Of a stretch of 22,964 bases of DNA, positions 14,616-22,183 are shown piece after piece. Position numbers and translations under genes: made by a program. Location: positions 1 to 22,964 of the IMG/VR virus record IMGVR_UViG_3300025133_000620; one strand, written 5' to 3'. This stretch comes from a virus. The notes under the pieces were generated by a model. It was given only the letters and a program-made list of their open reading frames with translations, did not search any database and had not been told where the DNA came from. The stretch's first letter is position 1, and each line of letters opens with the position of its first letter.

Positions 14616-15352
14616 TTCTTAAGAGCTCCGGTAACAAAGTCTGCGTCACCACCCATCTCAGCAAGAAAAGCTTTAGCGTCATCTGGTAGATCAGGCATAC
14701 TTTTCGCTGTAGTATTAGTAGGTGTACTTAGCTCTTTATTTCCAGGAACAACAGGCTTACTGACAGTAGTTGTATCATTAAAAGGTACAGTCTTTCCTGC
14801 TGCTAACATTTTCTTGTAATGAGAAGCTTCTGCTTCTTTCCATCCAAGTTTACCATCCAGTACCGCATCACCTGTTGACTGTGGCATAGCTCCTGCTGCA
14901 ACTAAAGTATCATGTTCCTTACATATAGCTGCAAACGTTTCTTGGTTTTTAATACTAAGAGAACTCTGACTTAAACTCTCTGTGTAATCATCTCTGAACT
15001 TAATAGTTGCATCATCTCTGTCTTTTTCAAACTTCTTAAACCTTATAGATTCACCCTTCTTATATTCATCCAAGTCAGCCCTAGTAATACTTTCGTACTG
15101 ACTATCATCATCGTCATCAGTAGCCTGACCTGATAACTGTTCTGTTAATTCATCTACTTGTCTTGTTAAATTATTCAACTGCTCAGATGTGTTTTTACGA
15201 TCACCGTCATATCTATTTATACGCTCATCCCTATCAAGTAACTGCGATCTTAAATCTGCTACTTCATTGCTAAGAGCTTGTTTTTCATCTACTATAGGTT
15301 CTTCAACTACTGGTTCTTCAACTACAGGCTTATCTCCGATTGATTCGGTCAT
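14612..15352 (-). CDS. Capsid scaffolding protein
   Basis: This 246-residue acidic protein lies between portal and capsid genes. The N-terminal 25 residues hold three PVVEEP-like repeats. About residues 25-75 form a heptad-rich coiled coil (VADLRSQLLDRDERI and onward). A run of Asp (DDDDD) follows near 78-82, then a charged helical region. The C-terminus has a Thr/Pro linker ending in a small helical segment, SMPDLPDDAKAFLAEMGG, where scaffold proteins often contact the coat. There is no enzyme motif. Scaffold proteins guide coat assembly and leave the shell before or during packaging. An AAGGAG site precedes ATG 15352, one base after the upstream stop. Its TGA overlaps the next ATG (ATGA). 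Composition and place both fit, but there is no sequence signature. Confidence 0.78.
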   Translation of the reverse strand: MTESIGDKPVVEEPVVEEPIVDEKQALSNEVADLRSQLLDRDERINRYDGDRKNTSEQLNNLTRQVDELTEQLSGQATDDDDDSQYESITRADLDEYKKGESIRFKKFEKDRDDATIKFRDDYTESLSQSSLSIKNQETFAAICKEHDTLVAAGAMPQSTGDAVLDGKLGWKEAEASHYKKMLAAGKTVPFNDTTTVSKPVVPGNKELSTPTNTTAKSMPDLPDDAKAFLAEMGGDADFVTGALKK

Positions 15353-15353
15353 A

Positions 15354-15914
15354 TTACTTCTCCTTATAAATTATTTTCCTAATTCTTTCTATGTTATTTT
15401 TATAATCTGATCTACGCTTTGCCCAAAGCTTTAAGATAACTCTATAGATATTAAGCTCATATACTTCCTCTATAGTTATATTACCATTATAGACCTTCTT
15501 ATATCCCGACTGTACACCTCGTTTTATACAATCTTCAACAGCATCACCCATAACAGTTTTATATGCAGTATAGAATGAGCTACCAATCTCGATTGCTCGC
15601 CTTTCCTTTCTAAACTTCTCACCATTACACTTTTTAAATAACCTATACCATTCTTCTTTCTTAAAGAAATCTTTACCGTCTTCTAATTTAACCTCCTTAT
15701 TCAGTCTAACAATAGAGCATAAGTTACTAAGAACCTTCTTGCATATACGTATATCTGTGTTTTGTTTTCCTAGATCAAATATATCATTAACTTTATCTGG
15801 TACTAACTCTATGTTTTTTGATAGAAGGTAAAACGCATCATAGCAAAGCTCCCTACCAACCTCATGCTTAATAGCTCTGCTATAGTCAGCATTGACTGCA
15901 AAGAGCTGTAACAT
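15354..15914 (-). CDS. Hypothetical basic protein between portal and scaffold
   Basis: This is a protein of 186 residues from ATG 15914. I do not recognise the family. It is helical and rich in Lys, Arg and Glu, with several Cys (24, 58, 66, 95, 128). It contains NADYSRAIKHEVGRELCYDAF near the N-terminus and a strongly basic C-terminus. There is no membrane segment. The given ATG has no good ribosome site. The same frame stays open upstream through 22 further codons to an ATA that overlaps the portal stop and sits 6 nt behind a perfect AGGAGG, so the true protein may be 208 residues long (start 15980). Its last codons AAG GAG AAG form the ribosome site of the scaffold gene. A role in head assembly is suggested only by position. 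Confidence 0.68.
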   Translation of the reverse strand: MLQLFAVNADYSRAIKHEVGRELCYDAFYLLSKNIELVPDKVNDIFDLGKQNTDIRICKKVLSNLCSIVRLNKEVKLEDGKDFFKKEEWYRLFKKCNGEKFRKERRAIEIGSSFYTAYKTVMGDAVEDCIKRGVQSGYKKVYNGNITIEEVYELNIYRVILKLWAKRRSDYKNNIERIRKIIYKEK

Positions 15915-15976
15915 TGATTCTGGTATCCCATTAATAAACCGTTCCCTAAATTGTCTCAGTGAAACTTCGTTTAATT

Positions 15977-17950
15977 CTATTGTACACCTCCTATAGGTTG
16001 AGCTTGTTGTGTTGGCTGTGGAACACCTGTCTGATTAGCAGGTGATTCCGTTGGAGAGGTTAGCCCTGGTTGAGCACCACCGCCTCCACCACCTTTTGGT
16101 TCGTTTAACGGTGATTGTTCATCAAACAACTCACCTGTCATCTCTTCTTCCTCTTTACCCATTAACTTAAATATCTTCTTAAGTATACCATTAGCTACAG
16201 CAGGAGCCTGTGCATTCTGAGAGTTCATCACATAACCAAGAGCAGTATTAAGTCTATCAATCTTAGCACCTGATGTTGAATCTGTTTCAATCGATTCAGA
16301 TATAGGTTTGTAATGATAATCAAGATCAGAATTAAAAGCTAATGCAACCTCTTCACCTAACATCTCTACTGCTGTCTCAGCTAACATAAACTGTGATGAC
16401 ATCATCATTATCATCCAGTACAAGTTACCCATCATAGTGTGTTCAAACACTAGGTTCTTATACTGACTACGCACGTTAACCTGTTTCTCAGCCCTTGCAA
16501 CAGTAGTTGCAGCAGCAGAAGACAGTACTGGAACACCTGAGTCTCTTGCATTGGTTTCGTTAAACTTTGCTGTAAGCATATCTAACTGATTTAATGCAGG
16601 TACTGTGTTACTTGCAAAATCAACGACCTCTGTTCCAGCAGGCCATATTTCCATTGGTGCAATACGTAGAGGCATTTCGTCTTCATCAAAACCTTCTGGT
16701 TGTTTGATGATCTTCAACATACCCATCAATGTATTATCATTGTTTGCGTTGAATGTATCGTTTATAGCTTTCTGCAAACCTCTACTACCAACATCATCAC
16801 CAAAACCTCTATCATTTGTAGGATGTATGTAGCACAAACCTCTTGCTAAAGGTATGTAACGGTTACCGTAGTTATCCTTATAAGGATTAAGTTCGTGTCT
16901 GATTATAACCTTCTCAGTACTCTCACCGTTTAATACCGCTATGTTTTGTACTAAGTGAACAAGTTCAGCGTTTTCAAGAGGTTCACCTCTCGTATCGTAC
17001 CCATACTTAATAGCAGAAGGATCACCGTTCTCATCTCTTTCAGTAACAACAGCATAGTCCATACCCCATCGTTCTATAACCATAAGGTTCTTAACTGGTG
17101 TCTTATCGTTATCACGTTTCGTAGCACCCCTTAGATCGAAGTCAAGCGTCTTCTGCTTGGTTTCAGTTTCACCTGATAGTCTAACCCCCTCAAGTTTATC
17201 AAGGTTGATGTACCCAAGTGTATCAGCGTCACGTTTCAAGTCAGACAGTGTTGTGTCATACCTTAGTATTATCCAGTTCTTATTTCTTATGTTATATGAA
17301 TACTCTCCTGAGTATCGTATGTTACGTGGGTCAATAACATCAAAAGCAAACTGATCACGTATAACTTCAATAAACTCTTCTTCTGTTGTCTCTTCTATAG
17401 TTGCAGGTTGTTGGTTAGGGTCTGTTCTTTCATTACCATTAATATCAACTTCTTCTAGTACAGTTACATGAGTAATAGGTACTTTACGTGGTTCCAAATC
17501 CTGTTCCCACCAACATCTAATATATGACCTACCACCTATATTCTTAGTTTGTGACAATCTTATATACTTCTGAAAATAATCAAGGTTTGATCTACTAAGA
17601 GTTTTGTCTATCAAGTCCTTAGCAGCATTAGCCGCAGCTATATCTGCTTCGTCTTTCGACATAACATTTACACTGACAAATTCCTTCCTAGCAAAGTAAG
17701 CATGAGCATCGTCTGCTGTTTGACCCTGTATTGCATTAAGAAACTCAGGTATAGGTATATTACCTTGCCAATCGTAATCACGTTCAGTTCTTACATTATC
17801 AAACATATCCAACGCAGCCTCAAAGTCAGCATCATCGTCTATGTTATTTTGCTCACCAGTTACATATTCAGCATAAATCTGATCAACTATGATATCTTCG
17901 ACAAGCTGTTTACTATCACCTTTTGCCACTCTAATTACCTTCTCTGCCAT
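15977..17950 (-). CDS. Portal protein
   Basis: This 657-residue protein directly follows the terminase, and size and order match podophage portals. It opens with an acidic helical region and DYDWQGNIPIPEF (about 58-70). It has mixed alpha/beta stretches including FAFDVIDPRNIRYSG (about 205-220), GDDVGSRGLQKAINDTFNANNDN (about 380-400, the region of the long crossing helix), and a helical C-terminal half rich in Met (YWMIMMMSSQFM). The C-terminal 45 residues are low complexity, rich in Gly, Pro and Gln. It would form the dodecameric ring at the capsid vertex through which DNA enters and leaves. An AGAGGG ribosome site precedes ATG 17950. Its stop overlaps a possible unusual start of the next gene. 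The family call rests on context and overall pattern rather than on a single signature motif. Confidence 0.85.
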   Translation of the reverse strand: MAEKVIRVAKGDSKQLVEDIIVDQIYAEYVTGEQNNIDDDADFEAALDMFDNVRTERDYDWQGNIPIPEFLNAIQGQTADDAHAYFARKEFVSVNVMSKDEADIAAANAAKDLIDKTLSRSNLDYFQKYIRLSQTKNIGGRSYIRCWWEQDLEPRKVPITHVTVLEEVDINGNERTDPNQQPATIEETTEEEFIEVIRDQFAFDVIDPRNIRYSGEYSYNIRNKNWIILRYDTTLSDLKRDADTLGYINLDKLEGVRLSGETETKQKTLDFDLRGATKRDNDKTPVKNLMVIERWGMDYAVVTERDENGDPSAIKYGYDTRGEPLENAELVHLVQNIAVLNGESTEKVIIRHELNPYKDNYGNRYIPLARGLCYIHPTNDRGFGDDVGSRGLQKAINDTFNANNDNTLMGMLKIIKQPEGFDEDEMPLRIAPMEIWPAGTEVVDFASNTVPALNQLDMLTAKFNETNARDSGVPVLSSAAATTVARAEKQVNVRSQYKNLVFEHTMMGNLYWMIMMMSSQFMLAETAVEMLGEEVALAFNSDLDYHYKPISESIETDSTSGAKIDRLNTALGYVMNSQNAQAPAVANGILKKIFKLMGKEEEEMTGELFDEQSPLNEPKGGGGGGAQPGLTSPTESPANQTGVPQPTQQAQPIGGVQ

Positions 17951-17958
17951 ATCACCCT

Positions 17959-18663
17959 CTACATTTTAAATAAATTAGTTGTTCGTTTATCAGCGAATCT
18001 ACGTTTACGCACTTCAATTTTGTCGTCTTCCATGTCTATTCTAGGCTTAAAACGTTTTTCTTTCATTATACCTTCTAGAGCAGTGCAATGATGACTCCAT
18101 TTCTGAGAAGGTTTACTGTCTTCCATTCTCCATTTATAAAGAGAATTAAGAGTAATTCTACATGTTTCAGATACCCATAATGTGGGTAGTATTTCTTTAA
18201 ATCCTGTTCTCTTATTTACTACATTATTATTAAAAGGCTTCTTAGCTTCAACTGAGTTTATAAGCCTACGCTTAATATTATCTCTACCTGCCAGGAATCC
18301 TTTACGTGTTATATGGTACTTAGTATCGTAAGGTTCCCATTTACCTCCAGTACCAAACCCCTCTTTCTTGAACTTAGAAAAATAACGATTAAGGTCTTGT
18401 ATTACAGTTGTGCTAGTATTTGGTTGATTGACACCTGCAAGAGGGTCTATCCTATTTAACTTAAACTTATAATCACCGGAAGCTTCAATAATCTTTTCTG
18501 CTATAATCTCAGTAGTATTCTTCTTAGGGTCAACATTCAACTCATGCCATATAAAACATTCATCAGAAGGAGACAATGATAGAAATAATATAGGATTAAC
18601 ATTAGATGGATGATAGTCCCATGTTCTAAAGTGAGCCCATCTCATTGGCATTACATCTAACAT
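17959..18663 (-). CDS. Large terminase, nuclease part (split gene)
   Basis: This 234-residue protein continues the terminase in the -1 frame relative to the ATPase gene. The two overlap by 7 nt (ATGTTAG). Residues 12-40 (FRTWDYHPSN ... ILFLSLSP ... FIWHELN) match the first strands of the RNase H-like terminase nuclease, with D16 as the likely first metal ligand. D73 in LNRIDPLAG is a likely second ligand. The usual C-terminal H..DAL motif appears as HHCTALEG (191-198), so the third acid is either replaced or supplied by E197. The two parts sum to 594 residues, a normal full TerL length. A GAGAGG about 11 nt before the ATG could serve as ribosome site. The start at the overlap suggests coupled reinitiation. 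The stop lies 8 nt before the portal ATG. Confidence 0.8.
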   Translation of the reverse strand: MLDVMPMRWAHFRTWDYHPSNVNPILFLSLSPSDECFIWHELNVDPKKNTTEIIAEKIIEASGDYKFKLNRIDPLAGVNQPNTSTTVIQDLNRYFSKFKKEGFGTGGKWEPYDTKYHITRKGFLAGRDNIKRRLINSVEAKKPFNNNVVNKRTGFKEILPTLWVSETCRITLNSLYKWRMEDSKPSQKWSHHCTALEGIMKEKRFKPRIDMEDDKIEVRKRRFADKRTTNLFKM

Positions 18664-19739
18664 GCAACACCTATCCTCTCGTTAAACACCTTCTGTAAAT
18701 CGATACTATGAGTGTCCCATCTAAACTGTGGGAATATCTTTGAGGACAACTGTTGGAATACACAAAACCTTCTCATCATCTGTACTTCTGGGTCTGGATA
18801 CTCCATCAAGTATTCTATAACATCTTCTGTTGTTAGAATAGGATTATCATCAGACGCTGATTCAACTACAGCTATAGAATAAGGACTATTAGTATGTTCA
18901 ATACGAGCCTTATCCTCTCCTTTAATTTTCTTATAATATTCATCTATCATAAACTTTGATCGGTAATAAACTTGAGCCCTATCAAAGATTTGATCATATA
19001 ATACAGTACTCTTTGTGTCTTCCGTAACAGTGTAGGTGATGATAAAGTCACCCTTTTCGATCATAAGCCTTGGTCTTTGTTCGTCATAAAACCCCTCAGA
19101 ACCTAACTCATCAGCCCATATACTAACTCTCTGATGTCCTCTAGTGGACTCAACTGGCATCTTATAAGAAACAAACTCGAATACAATGTCTTCACCACCA
19201 TACGGGTCCCACAATTCAACAGTCTTCTTCCTAGTAGATGGTGTCTTCTTTATAAGAAACGGAGGACACCATTTCATAAGTTCTAGATACTGGATACTCT
19301 TTACTTCTTTAGTAGCACCTTTCTCTCCTGCCTTGTCGTGTTCACTCTCTGGTAGTATGTCACCTGCAAATCTTATGATCTTATTACCACGTTTATGTAG
19401 CTTTACTTCTTTACGATTAGGTTTAGCACACGTAGGACATAATCCATCCTTATACCGTAGTTCAAAACCATCAAGCCATTGAGCAGGACTAAAGGTATGA
19501 CCGTTAGCACATTCAAAGTAATTAATATTACGCTCTGGTATAGGATGACTACCCATAATCCTGTGCATATAACCCATTATAGTCATAGCACCTTTACCTC
19601 GTTGATTACCGAAGAACAATGCTATTGTTTTCTGTTTTATATTCAAGAACTGCTTAGATTCCCATGTATGAACGTATTGTGATAACGATGCGAAATCGTT
19701 AGCTTGTTTCACTGCTTCTTGTGTGAGGATGTTTGTCAT
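18657..19739 (-). CDS. Large terminase, ATPase part (split gene)
   Basis: This is a 360-residue protein with the layout of the packaging motor domain of a large terminase. A P-loop-like GNQRGKGA lies at residues 44-51, preceded by TIALFF. A Walker B strand with acidic pair RVSIWADEL lies at 204-212. A probable coupling motif is ITYTVTED at 234-241. The usual P-loop Ser/Thr after GK is Gly here. Between the P-loop and Walker B sits a zinc-ligand set: C77, H81, C101, C104 (C-x3-H ... C-x2-C). The frame stops with TAG at 18657, exactly where a normal terminase continues into its nuclease domain; that domain is encoded by the next, overlapping frame. The AAGGAGAGAG before the ATG is a clear ribosome site. 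The assignment as TerL ATPase is strong; whether it works as a separate chain is discussed in the findings. Confidence 0.85.
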   Translation of the reverse strand: MTNILTQEAVKQANDFASLSQYVHTWESKQFLNIKQKTIALFFGNQRGKGAMTIMGYMHRIMGSHPIPERNINYFECANGHTFSPAQWLDGFELRYKDGLCPTCAKPNRKEVKLHKRGNKIIRFAGDILPESEHDKAGEKGATKEVKSIQYLELMKWCPPFLIKKTPSTRKKTVELWDPYGGEDIVFEFVSYKMPVESTRGHQRVSIWADELGSEGFYDEQRPRLMIEKGDFIITYTVTEDTKSTVLYDQIFDRAQVYYRSKFMIDEYYKKIKGEDKARIEHTNSPYSIAVVESASDDNPILTTEDVIEYLMEYPDPEVQMMRRFCVFQQLSSKIFPQFRWDTHSIDLQKVFNERIGVAC

Positions 19740-19755
19740 CTCTCTCCTTGTTTAA

Positions 19756-19929
19756 TTATCTTTTAAATTTATCAGCAGCTTTCTGTATCTTATGACCAAT
19801 ACCAACAAAGCCAAATCCTGCTGCTACCGTTACAACTACCTTCGCTAATTCGACATAACCTAAACTGGTCAATATCGCACTAACCCCTGCTAATCCTGCT
19901 GCTATCCATGTTTTATAACCCTTCATCAT
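19756..19929 (-). CDS. Small membrane protein, holin candidate
   Basis: This 57-residue protein starts at ATG 19929 behind an AGGAGG at a 10-nt distance; a second ATG follows at once. It begins MMKGYKTWIAAG, followed by two hydrophobic stretches (about residues 8-25 and 30-46: ELAKVVVTVAAGFGFVGIG). It ends in a basic, charged tail HKIQKAADKFKR. The two short hydrophobic helices with a positive C-terminus fit class II holin-like or other small phage membrane proteins. It lies between the putative small terminase region and the large terminase, a place where lysis genes occur in several podophages. No endolysin is visible in the window. Membrane location is well supported by composition; holin activity is a guess. 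Confidence 0.7.
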   Translation of the reverse strand: MMKGYKTWIAAGLAGVSAILTSLGYVELAKVVVTVAAGFGFVGIGHKIQKAADKFKR

Positions 19930-19974
19930 CTTTCACTACCTCCTTTTATAAAGTTCTTTGTTCTTCTCCTAAAT

Positions 19975-20829
19975 TTAACCGCTCTGTTTATCCATAAATA
20001 AATATTCTTCTTTCATTAACGTTTTAATACCAATGCGTTTCATCACTTCTTTATGTGCATCTTTAAACTCATCGACCATTCTGTCAAGAAAGTCATACAA
20101 GCTAGTTACAGATGGCATTTGTTTACCATTGCTATTCTGAATCAGCTTATCACAATCATCCACATATTTCATAACAAAAGCCCTTGCTGTCATAGGGTGT
20201 ATACCATACTGCTCAAGATACTCCATTGTACCCATATTCATGCAACCATTTTGTATTAAATCCTTGTGGCAGTTACGGAAAGCCATTCTTATATGGTGAG
20301 CTATTTCTTCTTTCTCAACATCAACTTCATCCCAATCAGCAGGGATATTGTTTGTTTCCATAATCTCTTTGTATGCTTCTTGATACATACCTATCTCTTT
20401 TAATGCTCCTTCAATTGTATTTCTTGATGCAGTTAATTGGCTTTCAGCCTCTTCTATTTTAACAAGAGACATTGCATCACCTTTGTCCTTCCATTTTGCA
20501 ATATTAACAAGAGCCTTTTTATGTGTGAAGTATGCACTATTCAATGCGTTTCTTTTCGTGTCGATCTGTGCTAGGCATTGTCTTAACCTACGATAAGGAG
20601 AATCACACATCATAGTTAATGACATTAACTGGCTTGTTGTTTGAGTGTTCTTTCTCCCTGTTGTCTGTATTGCCCTGTCTATCATAGGCATATCAGACAA
20701 AATCGTAGCCAGTTTTTGCGTATTAATTGTAGGCATACCTCCTACCCATACTTCAATATCTTTATATCTATTTACTAAACTGTTATTATGTTTGTCCGTT
20801 TGACCCAGCACCGCCACCTCCTTCTTCAT
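19975..20829 (-). CDS. Hypothetical helical protein, candidate small terminase by position
   Basis: This is a 284-residue mostly helical and charged protein that I do not recognise. Long stretches (about 85-175) have a coiled-coil character, with many Lys/Glu and few Pro or Gly. Its place just before the large terminase (with one tiny gene between) is where small terminase subunits often sit, but I cannot point to a helix-turn-helix. The ATG at 20829 has only a weak upstream ribosome site. A strong AGGAGG at 20822-20817 lies inside the first codons and would better serve an in-frame GTG at 20811, which would trim six residues and reduce the overlap with the repeat protein to 26 nt. The reading frame is firm; the start and the function are open. 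Confidence 0.65.
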   Translation of the reverse strand: MKKEVAVLGQTDKHNNSLVNRYKDIEVWVGGMPTINTQKLATILSDMPMIDRAIQTTGRKNTQTTSQLMSLTMMCDSPYRRLRQCLAQIDTKRNALNSAYFTHKKALVNIAKWKDKGDAMSLVKIEEAESQLTASRNTIEGALKEIGMYQEAYKEIMETNNIPADWDEVDVEKEEIAHHIRMAFRNCHKDLIQNGCMNMGTMEYLEQYGIHPMTARAFVMKYVDDCDKLIQNSNGKQMPSVTSLYDFLDRMVDEFKDAHKEVMKRIGIKTLMKEEYLFMDKQSG

Positions 20830-21748
20830 GTGTTATCATATCACCAAAATCTGTTGCATTACCTATTGAGGATATAGTAATATATTCAATAGTGTTATCT
20901 TCTGTACCAGGACCTCCAGGACTCCAATCAGCATTGCCAACAACACCTCTATCACCATGCCCATTTGACAGACCGCCACCAAGTGAACAACTATTACCTA
21001 AATCACCAAAATCAGTTGCATTAGAAGGAGAGTTTATCGTGATGTATTCGATTACATTTGTGTATCCAGAACCTCTATTTCCTCCAAAAAAGCAACCTCT
21101 CTCTCTTGTATCATTACTTGCTCCATGTCTAAGTCCTCTTACCGCAGCAACAGTAATATCACCAAAGTCTGTTGCAGTACCTGTAGAGGAGATAGTAATA
21201 TAATCTATTACATTGCTATAACTGCCAGTATATCCCCCTGCAACAACACCTCTATCATTAACTCCATTAGACACACTCCCACTATCGTACCTCTCTACAC
21301 TTAAATTCCCAAAATCTGTTGCATCCCCTGTAGAGGATATAGTGACATATTCTAAGCTGTCTGTATTCAAATTACCTGCAAATACCCCTCTATCGGTAGA
21401 GCCATTCGACAGTCCTGTTTTTCCTGTTGTAATTCCACTTAAATCGCCAAAGTCAGTTGCATTTCCTGTTGATGAGACAGTAATATAATCTATTATATTG
21501 GCATTGCCGCCACTTAAAGTACCTCCTGCTGACAACATACGATCAGTACCCAAAAGACCATTACAACATACACCATTCTGGTCAGGACTATATGTTAAAT
21601 CTCCAAAATCAGTTGCATTTCCTGTTGAGGATATTGTGATATATTGAATTACATTTGCATAAGGAACACTATATCCTGAAAATATACCTCTATCGCCTGA
21701 AAGTGCAAGAGTAATACCACCCCAAAGCCATTCTAGCCCTTTTAACAT
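20786..21748 (-). CDS. Six-bladed repeat (beta-propeller-like) appendage protein
   Basis: This 320-residue protein is made almost wholly of six tandem units of about 45-55 residues. Each begins DRG(V/I/C)F.GG, continues through N(V/I)I(D/E)YITISS, and closes with GNATDFGDL and a variable loop ending SNG. Units start near residues 17, 68, 118, 163, 214 and 263. The short-strand repeat with Gly-rich turns resembles Kelch/RCC1-type propeller blades, and six units would close one ring. I know this repeat as a frequent uncharacterised family in marine phages, likely a surface or receptor-contact protein. The N-terminus MLKGLEWLWGG precedes the first blade. The ATG follows the upstream stop directly. 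The C-terminal 44 nt overlap the next reading frame. No enzyme motif is visible, so receptor binding is an inference. Confidence 0.72.
   Translation of the reverse strand: MLKGLEWLWGGITLALSGDRGIFSGYSVPYANVIQYITISSTGNATDFGDLTYSPDQNGVCCNGLLGTDRMLSAGGTLSGGNANIIDYITVSSTGNATDFGDLSGITTGKTGLSNGSTDRGVFAGNLNTDSLEYVTISSTGDATDFGNLSVERYDSGSVSNGVNDRGVVAGGYTGSYSNVIDYITISSTGTATDFGDITVAAVRGLRHGASNDTRERGCFFGGNRGSGYTNVIEYITINSPSNATDFGDLGNSCSLGGGLSNGHGDRGVVGNADWSPGGPGTEDNTIEYITISSIGNATDFGDMITHEEGGGGAGSNGQT
20795..21700 (-). repeat. Six tandem blade repeats within the appendage gene
   Basis: Six imperfect direct repeats of roughly 135-165 bp encode the blades. The best conserved core at DNA level on the + strand is a ccaaa(a/g)tc(a/t)gttgca block, found near 20844, 21003, 21161, 21309, 21447 and 21603. 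Each is followed by a (g/t)gatatagt(a/g)a-like block that encodes YITIS. The spacers between cores differ in length and sequence. Confidence 0.85.
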
Positions 21749-22183
21749 TTATACAGGAGCCTCCCCCCTTAATACCCTTCTTGCATTAATCTTGTTCCAT
21801 ACAGCATCAGGGAACGTACTTCTTTCCAAAGGAGTACCTGTCGCTATAGCCACCATGATGTCCTCATTAATACGAGTAAGACCTCCCTCTAAATTCTGTA
21901 TCTTGCCCACCTTAACTGCTTGGACTTCTGTTGGTGTTAGAGGTACAATGTCATACCCTTGCACCCTCTGAGCATTTACATTAACAGGAGTGCTTAAATC
22001 TGTCATGTCAGGCTGGGTTACATTGGGGACAACTTTCTGAGTATCTGCATCGTGAGCAGGAACTACTTCCTGTATTAAAGGAATCCAGACATACCGTTTA
22101 TTGAAAGTTCTTTTTATCGTAGCATAATCTTTCTGCTCTATTATGTTACCAGTAGTTCTGTCTATTTTGACATACGTTGTCAT
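21749..22183 (-). CDS. Hypothetical protein, candidate fibre assembly helper
   Basis: This 144-residue protein starts in a TAATG overlap with the preceding gene and has a GGGGAGG Shine-Dalgarno sequence inside that gene's last codons. It opens with MTTYVKIDRTTGNIIEQ, a pattern like the N-termini of small tail-fibre assembly proteins that follow fibre genes. The middle (about residues 45-85) is proline- and valine-rich and ends in GYDIVPLTPTEVQAVK. The C-terminal third looks helical and contains FPDAVWNKINARR. There is no signal peptide or membrane segment. The order fibre gene followed by a small helper gene is common in tailed phages and suggests a chaperone role. This is not proven here, and a minor structural role is equally possible. 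Confidence 0.6.
   Translation of the reverse strand: MTTYVKIDRTTGNIIEQKDYATIKRTFNKRYVWIPLIQEVVPAHDADTQKVVPNVTQPDMTDLSTPVNVNAQRVQGYDIVPLTPTEVQAVKVGKIQNLEGGLTRINEDIMVAIATGTPLERSTFPDAVWNKINARRVLRGEAPV

Noticed and set aside
18657-18683. Programmed -1 frameshift joining the two terminase parts
   Set aside because: The only short stretch in which a shift could work has no X-XXY-YYZ heptamer. The nearby GTTTAAC would lead at once to a TAA in the shifted frame.
19975-20829. Firm naming as small terminase subunit
   Set aside because: Only the position supports it; no helix-turn-helix or known signature could be pointed out.
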